Shown here one piece after another: positions 50,407 through 58,493 of a stretch of DNA of 64,000 nt; positions within the stretch are counted from its first letter, which is position 1; each line of letters opens with the position of its first letter. A program made the position numbers and the translations under genes. Source of the DNA: Blastococcus haudaquaticus (GTDB lineage Bacteria > Actinomycetota > Actinomycetes > Mycobacteriales > Geodermatophilaceae); contig NZ_OCNK01000008.1 in NCBI RefSeq assembly GCF_900230285.1, forward strand, positions 19,261 to 83,260, written 5' to 3'. The notes under the pieces are model-generated. The model saw only the letters and a list, made by a program, of their open reading frames with translations. It made no database searches and was not told where the DNA came from.

Positions 50407-51800
50407 GCACACCGATCCAGGACACCCCGATCCAGCGTCTGCCCATCGAGGAGCTGGCGGCCGAGCTGCCCGAGGGGGCCGTCGTCGTCGACGAGGCGAC
50501 CAGCGACGCCTACCGCCACGACAGCGCGAGCTCCTGTGCCGCCGGCCGGCCTCTCGGCGTCGTCCGGCCGACGACCACCGAGGAGGTCCAGGCCGCCATG
50601 CGCTGGGCCTCCCGCCACCGGGTGCCGGTCGTGCCGCAGGGCGCACGCACGGGCCTGTCGGGTGCGGCCAACGCCGTCGACGGCGCCTTGCTGATCTCGA
50701 TGGTGCGGATGAACCGGATCCTGGAGATCGACGAGGTCGACCAGGTGGCCGTCGTGGAGCCGGGGGTCATCAACGCCGACCTGTCGCGCGCCGTGGCCGC
50801 CGTCGGGCTGTTCTACCCGCCGGACCCCTCCTCCTGGGAGCTGTCGACCCTCGGCGGCAACCTGGCCACGAACGCCGGTGGCCTCTGCTGCGTGAAGTAC
50901 GGCGTCACCGCCGACTTCGTGCGCGGCCTGGAGGTGGTCCTCGCCGACGGTGAGGTCGTGCGGGTCGGGCGCCGGACCGCCAAGGGCGTGGCCGGCTACG
51001 ACCTCACCCGCCTGATGGTGGGGTCCGAGGGGACCCTCGGGATCATCACGCAGGCGACGCTCGCCCTGCGTCCCGCGCCCGAACCGGCCCTGACGATGGC
51101 CGCCGTCTTCGACGAGACCGCCGACGCGATGACGGCGGTGGCCCGGATCATGGCCTCGGGTCTGCGCCCGTCGATGATGGAGTTCCTCGACAAGGCGTCC
51201 ATCGGCGCCGTCCAGGCCTACCGCGACATGGGCCTGCCGCTGGACGCCCAGGCGCTGCTGATCGCCCAGTCCGACCGCGGTGCCCTCGCGGCCGCCGACG
51301 TCGCCGCCATGGGCGAGATCTGCGAGGCCCTGGGTGCCCGCGACGTGGCCGTCGCCGAGGACGCCGCGGAGTCCGCGATGCTCACCCAGGCGCGGCGGCT
51401 GGTCAACCCGGCGGTCGAGGAGCTGGGCGCCACGCTCGTCGACGACGTCGCCGTCCCGCGGGCCCGGCTGGTGGAGCTGCTGGCGGGCATGGAGCGGATT
51501 GCCTCGGACACCGGGACCCTGATCGTCTGCCCCGGGCACATCGGCGACGGCAACATGCACCCCACCGTCGTGTTCGACCGCGGGGACGCCGCCGCGGCCG
51601 AGCGCGCCCAGGTGGCGTTCGACGCGATCATGCGGCTGGCCCTGGACCTGGGCGGCACCATCACCGGTGAGCACGGCGTCGGGCTGCTCAAGCGCGCCTG
51701 GCTGCGCACCGAGCTGGGCGAGCGTTCCTACGCGCTGCAGCAGGGCATCAAGTCCGTGTTCGACCCGCTGGGCATCCTCAACCCCGGCAAGGTGCTCTGA
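50403..51800 (+). CDS. FAD-linked hydroxyacid oxidase/dehydrogenase (GlcD-like)
   Basis: This 465-residue flavoprotein has a FAD_binding_4 domain (VVPQGARTGLSGAANAVDGA, PPDPSSWELSTLGGNLATNAGGL spread over about 80-170) and a FAD-oxidase C-terminal domain ending in GTITGEHGVGLLKRAWL and the final PLGILNPGKVL. The family oxidises glycolate, D-lactate or 2-hydroxyglutarate to 2-oxo acids. It is the last gene of the plus-strand arm and probably supplies the oxoacid for this pathway. Confidence 0.92.
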   Translation: MSTPIQDTPIQRLPIEELAAELPEGAVVVDEATSDAYRHDSASSCAAGRPLGVVRPTTTEEVQAAMRWASRHRVPVVPQGARTGLSGAANAVDGALLISMVRMNRILEIDEVDQVAVVEPGVINADLSRAVAAVGLFYPPDPSSWELSTLGGNLATNAGGLCCVKYGVTADFVRGLEVVLADGEVVRVGRRTAKGVAGYDLTRLMVGSEGTLGIITQATLALRPAPEPALTMAAVFDETADAMTAVARIMASGLRPSMMEFLDKASIGAVQAYRDMGLPLDAQALLIAQSDRGALAAADVAAMGEICEALGARDVAVAEDAAESAMLTQARRLVNPAVEELGATLVDDVAVPRARLVELLAGMERIASDTGTLIVCPGHIGDGNMHPTVVFDRGDAAAAERAQVAFDAIMRLALDLGGTITGEHGVGLLKRAWLRTELGERSYALQQGIKSVFDPLGILNPGKVL

Positions 51801-51822
51801 ACCGGTGTCCGGTGAGCGGCCG

Positions 51823-52326
51823 TCAGTCCGCCGCGGACGGGGCGTCGACCAGGCGCTCGAGGAGGGGAGCCACGCGGTGCTCCACGAGGCGGCGCATCAG
51901 CACGGCGGTCTCGGTGCGCTCGACGCCCGGCGTGGCGAGCACCCGCCCGGCGATCCGGTAGAGGTCGTCGGCGTCGGGAGCGACCACCCGCACGAGCAGG
52001 TCGTCGGGGCCGCTGAGCCCGAGCACCTCGACCACCTCGGGGATGCCGGCCAGTGCGGCGGCCACCGCGTCCAGCATCTGCTGGCGGACCCGCACGGTGA
52101 TGAACGCGGTCACCGGGCAGCCGAGCGCCGCGGGATCGATGCGGCGCTGGAAGGACAGCAGGACGCCGTCGCGCTCGAGGCGGGCCAGGCGGGCCTGGAC
52201 GGTGTTCCGGGACAGGCCCAGCCGCTCGGCGAGCGCGAGGACGGTGGCGCGTGGCTCCTCGTCGAGCGCCGACAACAGGCGCGCATCCGTCCGGTCGACG
52301 GTCCGCGGACCGTGCACAGTGCCCAT
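51823..52326 (-). CDS. Lrp/AsnC-family regulator
   Basis: This 167-residue regulator has an AsnC helix-turn-helix (ARLLSALDEEPRATVLALAERLGLSRNTVQARLARLE spread over 15-50) and a RAM ligand domain (FITVRVRQQMLDAVAAAL, LSGPDDLLVRVVAPDADDLYRI). Such proteins sense amino acids or oxoacids. It diverges from the transketolase-like gene across about 145 bases in which I see no clear palindrome, and probably controls it. Confidence 0.92.
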   Translation of the reverse strand: MGTVHGPRTVDRTDARLLSALDEEPRATVLALAERLGLSRNTVQARLARLERDGVLLSFQRRIDPAALGCPVTAFITVRVRQQMLDAVAAALAGIPEVVEVLGLSGPDDLLVRVVAPDADDLYRIAGRVLATPGVERTETAVLMRRLVEHRVAPLLERLVDAPSAAD

Positions 52327-52472
52327 CGGCGGCCTCCCCGGGCCCTCGCCGGTTCAGCAGTCTGCTCACCGGACGTGGGCGAGATTGTGCACCCCGGCGG
52401 CCCATGGTCGGCTGCCGGGGCAGAGTGCTGGATCCGACGACGAATCCGGCAGCCATGAGCGAGGAGCACCGG

Positions 52473-54806
52473 ATGAGCCGCACGGCCCTGCACGGCGACC
52501 AGCAGACCGAGCACGACCGGGCGCTCCGGGAGATCGAGCAGCGGGTGCTGTGGCTCGCGACGTCGATCGTGGACCACGCCAACCGGCTCCGGCCGAACCC
52601 GACCGGCCTCAAGGTCGGCGGGCACCAGGCCTCGAGCGCCTCGATGGTCACGATCATGACCGCGCTGTGGCTCGAGCAGCTGGACGCGCAGGACCGGGTG
52701 TCGGTGAAGCCGCACGCCTCGCCGGTGCTGCACGCGCTGGAGTACCTGCTGGGCCAGCTGGACGCCTCCTACCTCCCGCGACTGCGGGAGTTCGGTGGCC
52801 TGCAGAGCTATCCCAGCCGGCTCAAGGACCCGGTCCCGGCCGACTACTCCACCGGCTCCGTCGGCATCGGCGCCACCGCGCCGATCTGGGGGGCGCTGGC
52901 CCGTCGCTACGTCGGCGGCCACTTCGGGTCCGGCAGCACCGGTGGGACCGGGCGGCAGTGGTCCCTGGTCGGGGACGCCGAGCTTGACGAGGGCGCGGTG
53001 TGGGAGACGGTGCTCGACCCGATGGTCGCCGAGCTGGGCGAGGTCGTGTGGGTCGTGGACCTCAACCGGCAGTCGCTGGACCGCGTCGTGCCGACGATGG
53101 GCGCCACCCGGCTGCAGGGCATGTTCGCCGCGGCCGGCTGGCAGGTGCTCACCGTGAAGTACGGCCGGCTTCTGGAGGAGCTCTTCGCCCGGCCCGGCGG
53201 GGAGCACCTGCGCGCCCGCATCGACGACATGACCAACCCCGAGTACCAGCGGATGCTGCGCCGGACGGCGGCGGAGCTGCGGGACGCGCTGCCCGGGGAG
53301 GGGCCCGCATCGGGTGCGATCGCGGGGCTCATCGCCGACGTCCCCGACGACGACCTGCGCGCCGCCGTCCGCAACCTCGGCGGGCACGACCTGACCGCCC
53401 TGCGCACGGCCTTCGCGCAGATCGACGACACCCGCCCCACCGTCGTCCTGGCCTACACCCTCAAGGGCTACGGGCTGGCCACCGAGGGACACCCGCAGAA
53501 CCACTCCGCGCTGCTCAACGAGGCCCAGATCGCCCAGCTGGCCGAGGGCCTCGGCGTCGACCCGGCCGACCCCTGGGCGGTCCTCCCGGCGGGGAGCGCC
53601 GCCGCCCGGCTGCTCACCGAGGCCGCGGACCGGCTGCGCCGCGTCGAGGAGCCGCCGGCCTCGGCGCCGGAGATCCCGGCCGACCTGGGCCGCACCCCCA
53701 CGGGGACGGCGACGACGCAGGCCGCGCTGGGCCGCGCGCTCCTCGACCTCAACCGGGCCGCCCCCGAGGCGGGCAGCCGGGTGGTCACGGTCAGTCCGGA
53801 CGTCAGCTCGAGCACCAACCTGGGGGGCTGGGTCAACAAGGTCGGCGTCTGGGCGTCGTCGGAGCGGGCCGACTGGTTCGCCGACGACGCCGAGACGATC
53901 CTGCACTGGCGGGAGCAGCCCAGCGGTCAGCACATCGAGCTCGGGATCGCCGAGACCAACCTGGTCGGCCTCATGGGCGAGCTCGGCACCACCTGGGACC
54001 GCTGGGGCCAGCCGCTGCTGCCGATCGGCGTCATGTACGACCCGTTCGTCGAGCGCGCACTCGAACCGTGGTCGTTCGGCATCTACGCGGGCGGGCAGTC
54101 GATCCTGGTCGGGACGCCGTCGGGCGTCACGCTCGCGGCCGAGGGCGGGGCGCACCAGTCGATCAAGACGCCGTCCATCGGGCTGGAGCAGCCCGGCTGC
54201 GTCACCTACGAGCCGGCCTTCGTGCTGGACACCGAGTGGTGCCTGCTGGCCTCGCTGGCCCGGCTGGGCCGGCCCGGTGGCAGCTCGGCCTACCTGCGGC
54301 TGTCCACCCGGCCGATCGACCAGACCCTCGCCGCGGTGCCCACCGACCCCGCGGCCCGCGAGCGCCGCCGCCGGCAGGTCACGGCGGGGGCCTACGCGCT
54401 GCGCCGGGCGGGCCGGCCGGCCGTCACCCTGGTGGCCATGGGCGCCGTCGTCCCCGAGACGCTGGAGGCGGCCGACCGGCTGGCGGGCCTGGGCATCGGC
54501 GCCGACGTCGTCTGCGTGACCAGTCCCGGCCTGCTGTTCCGCGCGCTGCAGGCCCGGCGCGGGCTCGACGACGCGGAGACCTGGGTCCTGGACACCGTCT
54601 TCCCGCGCGACCGGGCGACGCCGCTCGTCACCGTCCTCGACGGCCATCCGCACGCGCTGGCGTTCCTGACCGGCGTCAACGGGGTGCCCGGGGCCCACCT
54701 CGGGGTGACGGCGTTCGGCCAGAGCGGCGACCTCGCCTCGGTGTACCGGTTCCACGGCCTGGACGCCGATTCCATCGTCGGCGCCGCGCTGGACCTGGTG
54801 GACTGA
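52473..54806 (+). CDS. Transketolase-like, homodimeric pyruvate dehydrogenase E1-type enzyme
   Basis: 777 residues. The thiamine diphosphate site reads VGDAELDEGAVWE with DLNRQSLD some 25 residues later, and the second half has the pyrimidine domain (HIELGIAETNLVGLMGELG) and a transketolase C-terminal domain. It resembles AceE-type E1 enzymes but is over 100 residues shorter than E. coli AceE, and no lipoyl-bearing partner is encoded nearby. A GAGGAG ribosome site picks ATG 52473 over 52455. A divergent Lrp/AsnC gene suggests control by an amino or oxo acid. Confidence 0.88.
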   Translation: MSRTALHGDQQTEHDRALREIEQRVLWLATSIVDHANRLRPNPTGLKVGGHQASSASMVTIMTALWLEQLDAQDRVSVKPHASPVLHALEYLLGQLDASYLPRLREFGGLQSYPSRLKDPVPADYSTGSVGIGATAPIWGALARRYVGGHFGSGSTGGTGRQWSLVGDAELDEGAVWETVLDPMVAELGEVVWVVDLNRQSLDRVVPTMGATRLQGMFAAAGWQVLTVKYGRLLEELFARPGGEHLRARIDDMTNPEYQRMLRRTAAELRDALPGEGPASGAIAGLIADVPDDDLRAAVRNLGGHDLTALRTAFAQIDDTRPTVVLAYTLKGYGLATEGHPQNHSALLNEAQIAQLAEGLGVDPADPWAVLPAGSAAARLLTEAADRLRRVEEPPASAPEIPADLGRTPTGTATTQAALGRALLDLNRAAPEAGSRVVTVSPDVSSSTNLGGWVNKVGVWASSERADWFADDAETILHWREQPSGQHIELGIAETNLVGLMGELGTTWDRWGQPLLPIGVMYDPFVERALEPWSFGIYAGGQSILVGTPSGVTLAAEGGAHQSIKTPSIGLEQPGCVTYEPAFVLDTEWCLLASLARLGRPGGSSAYLRLSTRPIDQTLAAVPTDPAARERRRRQVTAGAYALRRAGRPAVTLVAMGAVVPETLEAADRLAGLGIGADVVCVTSPGLLFRALQARRGLDDAETWVLDTVFPRDRATPLVTVLDGHPHALAFLTGVNGVPGAHLGVTAFGQSGDLASVYRFHGLDADSIVGAALDLVD

Positions 54807-54826
54807 CCGGCCCGAGGATGGCCGCC

Positions 54827-55918
54827 ATGGGCCCATCGGGAACGCGTCGGCAGGTGCTGGGCTTCCGGGTGCGCGCGCAGCAGCTGGACCGGGCGTCCGG
54901 CACCGTCGCCGACACCGCGATCCTCGACCTCGGGGCGCAGGACACCGGCACGGACGGCGCCCGGTGGGCGCTGGCCCTCCGAGGCCTGGCGGCGCCGCCG
55001 GAGGATGACCTGGCCACGGTGTGGACCGTCCGGGGCGCGCCGCACGTCTACCGCCGCACGGACCTGCCGGGGGTCGCCGCGGCCACCGCGCCGTTCTCGG
55101 ACGCCGATGCCGGCAAGCGGATCTTCGACGCCAGCAAGCCGCTCCGGGCCGCGGGCATCCCGAACCTGGCCGCCCTCGACGTCATCGCCGGCGCGATGCG
55201 GTCGATCGTCACCGAGCCGATGGTCAAGGGCGCGATGTCCGGGGCCCTCACCGCCGTGCTGGACGAGCCCTACCTGCGCTTCTGCGTGCCCTGCGACGCC
55301 ACCCATCCCTACGAGCAGCCCTTCCGGCTGTCCGCCCTCCGCGCCGGCCTCGAGCTCGAGCCGGGCACGTCACCGCCGGTCCTCCGGCCCATCCCGGGGT
55401 TCACGGCTGCCGACGAGGTGCCCGCGCGCCTCGACGTCGTGCGCGGCTACCTGCGCCTGCTCGGGCCGGCGACGCCCACGCTGGTCGCGGGCTACCTCGA
55501 CGCCCCGGTGAAGGACGTCACGGCCCGGTGGCCGGAGGACGCCGTCGAGGTCGACGTGGACGGCGAGACCCGCTGGCTGCTGGCCGACGACGTGGCCCGC
55601 CTGGGCGACCCGCCGCGCGGAACCCACCTGCTCGGCCCCTTCGATCTCCACCTGCAGGCCCGCGACCGCGACCTGCTCGTCCCCGATCCGGCGTCCGCCA
55701 AGGACCTCTGGCGCACGCTCGGCCGGCCGGGCGGCGTCCTGGTCGACGGCGAGCTCGTCGGCACCTGGCGCGCGAAGAAGGCGGGACCGTCCCTGAGCGT
55801 CACGGTCACCCCGTGGGACGGCGCCGACGCGGCCACCCGCCGGGCCGTGACCGAGCAGGCCGAGCGACTCGCGGCATTCCGCGGCCTGTCCCTGAAAGCC
55901 GTCGACATCGCGGGGTGA
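54827..55918 (+). CDS. Winged-helix DNA-binding (AlkZ/HTH_42-like) protein
   Basis: 363 residues. It resembles the HTH_42/AlkZ-like group: RRQVLGFRVRAQQLDR at the N-terminus, WTVRGAPHVYRR, FRLSALRAGLELEPG and the C-terminal DLHLQARDRDLLVPD with RAKKAGPSLSVTV. Some members are DNA glycosylases that remove alkylated or crosslinked bases. A QxQ catalytic motif is not clear here. ATG 54827 follows GAGG; ATG 54818 is possible. Confidence 0.78.
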   Translation: MGPSGTRRQVLGFRVRAQQLDRASGTVADTAILDLGAQDTGTDGARWALALRGLAAPPEDDLATVWTVRGAPHVYRRTDLPGVAAATAPFSDADAGKRIFDASKPLRAAGIPNLAALDVIAGAMRSIVTEPMVKGAMSGALTAVLDEPYLRFCVPCDATHPYEQPFRLSALRAGLELEPGTSPPVLRPIPGFTAADEVPARLDVVRGYLRLLGPATPTLVAGYLDAPVKDVTARWPEDAVEVDVDGETRWLLADDVARLGDPPRGTHLLGPFDLHLQARDRDLLVPDPASAKDLWRTLGRPGGVLVDGELVGTWRAKKAGPSLSVTVTPWDGADAATRRAVTEQAERLAAFRGLSLKAVDIAG

Positions 55919-55939
55919 TGCGATGCGACGATCCCTGTC

Positions 55940-56371
55940 GTGAACGAACCCGTGCGACCCGACGACATGCGGGTGTCCGACGCCGAGCGCACCGTGGTGC
56001 AGGAACGGCTGCGGCGGGCGGTCGGCGACGGCCAGCTGGACCTGCACGAGTTCGACACCCGGGTGCAGGCCATCTGGGCGGCCAAGACGCGCGGCGAGCT
56101 CGTCCGCGTCACCGCGGACCTGCCCCAGCCCCCGCCGCCGCCCCCGCCCCCGGCGCCCCGGCAGGTGTTCTCCCGGGACGATGCCGGCACCGCGATGCGG
56201 GTCCTGACGATCATCTGGGCCTGCGCGGTGGCCATCAACGTCGTGATCTGGGGCACCGTCTCGCTCGCCACCGGCCAGTTCATCCACCCCTGGTGGCTGT
56301 ACGTCGCCGGCCCGCCCGGCGCCGTCCTGGCGGTCCTCTACGCCTTCGGCATCGGCCGTCCCCAGCCGTGA
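55940..56371 (+). CDS. DUF1707 membrane protein
   Basis: 143 residues. The N-terminal DUF1707 domain reads DMRVSDAERTVVQERLRRAVGDGQLDLHEFDTRV (about 10-45), common in actinobacteria. A Pro-rich linker with eight prolines leads to two membrane helices (MRVLTIIWACAVAINVVIW, WWLYVAGPPGAVLAVLYAF). DUF1707 is thought to mediate protein contacts in cell-envelope or signalling proteins; no specific role is known. GTG start. Confidence 0.88.
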   Translation: MNEPVRPDDMRVSDAERTVVQERLRRAVGDGQLDLHEFDTRVQAIWAAKTRGELVRVTADLPQPPPPPPPPAPRQVFSRDDAGTAMRVLTIIWACAVAINVVIWGTVSLATGQFIHPWWLYVAGPPGAVLAVLYAFGIGRPQP

Positions 56372-56420
56372 CCGCCCAGACCTTCCGCGGCGGGTTATCT
56401 CAGCACTAAGGTATCGATCC

Positions 56421-58493
56421 ATGAGCGAACGCCGGGTGCGCATCGGCATCGACACCGGCGGGACGTTCACCGACGTCGTCGCGGTGGACGAGGAGACCGG
56501 CCGGACCACGACCACGAAGACGCCGTCCACACCTGCCGACCCGGCCGAGGGCTTTCTGAACGGCGTCCGCAAGGTGCTCGGGCTGATGGAGCTCGACGGC
56601 TCGGCGGTCACCGCCGTCAGCCACGGGACGACCGTCGCCACGAACCAGCTGCTCGAGGGCAAGCTCGACCGGATCGGGTTCATCACCACCGAGGGCTACG
56701 AGTCGGTCCTGGAGATCGCCCGCCAGTCGGTGCCCGACGGCTACGGCAACAGCTACTTCTGGGTCAAGCCGCCGCGGATCGTGCCGGCCGACCTGGTGCG
56801 CACCGTGCGCGGCCGCCTGGACTCCACCGGCGCCGAGGTCCGGCCCTTCGACGAGGACGACGCCCGCGCCGCGGCCCGCTTCTTCGCCGACGCCGGCATC
56901 ACGACGATCGGCGTCTGCTTCCTGCACGCCTACGCGAACGACGCGCACGAGCGCCGGATGCTCGACGTGATCCGCGAGGAGCACCCGGGCGCCGTCGTCT
57001 CGATCAGCTCCGAGGTGCTGCGCGAGTACCGCGAGTACGAGCGCTCGGTGACCACGCTGGTCGACGCCGCAGTGAAGCCCAAGGTCGGCGCGTACGTCAC
57101 CAACATCCGCACCCGCCTGGACGAGATCGCCCCCGGCGTCCCGTTCTACGTGATGAAGAGCAACGGCGGCGTCCTGTCGGCCGGCGAGGTCGTGCACCAG
57201 CCGATCACCACCATGCTGTCCGGCCCCGCCGCCGGCGCCCTGGGAGCCGCGCTCATCGCCGGCACCGCCGGGTTCGACCGGGTGCTCACCTGCGACGGCG
57301 GGGGCACCTCCACCGACGTCACCGTGGTCATCGACGGCGAGCCGGCGCTCACCACCGAGGGCTCGGTCGGCGACTACCCGAGCAAGATCCCGATGATCGA
57401 CGTCGTCACCGTCGGCGCGGGTGGCGGCTCGATCGCCTGGCTCTCCCCCGAGGGCACGCTCAAGGTCGGCCCCAGGTCGGCCGGCGCGGACCCCGGCCCC
57501 ATCTGCTACCCGGACGGCGGCGACCAGCCGACCGTCACCGACGCGCACGTGGTCCTCGGCCGGATCCCCCCGCACCTGCTGGGCGGCGAGATCCCGCTGT
57601 CGGCCGATGCCGCCCGCGAGGGGCTGGCCGCGCTGGGCGGGAAGCTCGACATGGACGTCGAACGCACCGCCACCGGGATCCTGGAGATCTCCGCATGGAA
57701 CCAGGCCAACGCCCTGCGCCAGGTGACCGTGGCCAAGGGGCTCGACGTCCGCGACTTCACCCTCACGACGTTCGGCGGCTCGGGCTCGCTGCTCGCCTGC
57801 CGGCTGATGGACATCCTCAACCTGCCGCGCACGCTCGTGCCGCCGAACCCGGGCAACGTGAGCGCGTTCGGGCTGCTGACCGTCGACGTCCGCAACGACT
57901 ACGTGCAGACCGTCGTCTCCAAGCACGTGGACCTCGACCTGGACCGCGTGCAGTCGGTCTTCGCCGAGCTGGAGGGTCAGGCGCAGACCGCACTGGACGG
58001 CGAGGGCTTCGCCCGTGACCAGCAGCGCATGCAGCGGACGGCGGACCTGCGCTACGTGGGCCAGGCCTTCGAGGTCCGCGTCCCCGTGCCCGACGGCCAC
58101 CTGGACGCCGAGGGCTCGGAGACGGTCGCCCAGGCCTTCCACGCGGCGCACCGCCAGCTCTACGGCTACGACTTCGCCACCGACCCCCGCCAGGGCGTCG
58201 AGTGGGTCAACCTCCGGGTCAGCGGGATCGGGCCGATCCGCCGTCCCGACGTGGTGGAGCTGGAACCGAAGGACGGCGGGACGGACCGGGCCGTCACGGG
58301 ATCCCGGCGGGTGTTCTTCGACGACTGGATGGACACCCCGACCTACAACCGGCCCGACCTCGCGTCCGGTGACGTGGTGAGCGGCCCGGCGATCATCGAG
58401 GAGTTCGGCTCGACGGTCCCGGTGCACCCCGGCTTCGCGGCCACCGTCGACACCTACGGCAACCTGCTGCTCACGAAGGAGTCCGACCGATGA
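56421..58493 (+). CDS. hyuA: Hydantoinase/oxoprolinase A subunit (HyuA)
   Basis: 690 residues with the ASKHA ATPase fold: GIDTGGTFTDVV at the start, VSHGTTVATNQLLE, MKSNGGVLSAGE, LSGPAAGALGA and the GGGTSTDV phosphate loop. It hydrolyses ATP to open hydantoin- or oxoproline-like rings with HyuB. TAAGGT lies about eight bases before ATG, perhaps a promoter for a nearly leaderless mRNA. The stop overlaps the B subunit start. Confidence 0.93.
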   Translation: MSERRVRIGIDTGGTFTDVVAVDEETGRTTTTKTPSTPADPAEGFLNGVRKVLGLMELDGSAVTAVSHGTTVATNQLLEGKLDRIGFITTEGYESVLEIARQSVPDGYGNSYFWVKPPRIVPADLVRTVRGRLDSTGAEVRPFDEDDARAAARFFADAGITTIGVCFLHAYANDAHERRMLDVIREEHPGAVVSISSEVLREYREYERSVTTLVDAAVKPKVGAYVTNIRTRLDEIAPGVPFYVMKSNGGVLSAGEVVHQPITTMLSGPAAGALGAALIAGTAGFDRVLTCDGGGTSTDVTVVIDGEPALTTEGSVGDYPSKIPMIDVVTVGAGGGSIAWLSPEGTLKVGPRSAGADPGPICYPDGGDQPTVTDAHVVLGRIPPHLLGGEIPLSADAAREGLAALGGKLDMDVERTATGILEISAWNQANALRQVTVAKGLDVRDFTLTTFGGSGSLLACRLMDILNLPRTLVPPNPGNVSAFGLLTVDVRNDYVQTVVSKHVDLDLDRVQSVFAELEGQAQTALDGEGFARDQQRMQRTADLRYVGQAFEVRVPVPDGHLDAEGSETVAQAFHAAHRQLYGYDFATDPRQGVEWVNLRVSGIGPIRRPDVVELEPKDGGTDRAVTGSRRVFFDDWMDTPTYNRPDLASGDVVSGPAIIEEFGSTVPVHPGFAATVDTYGNLLLTKESDR

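Noticed and set aside
52110..54836. Long minus-strand frame opposite the transketolase gene
   Set aside because: Antisense shadow; the opposite strand has intact thiamine diphosphate motifs.
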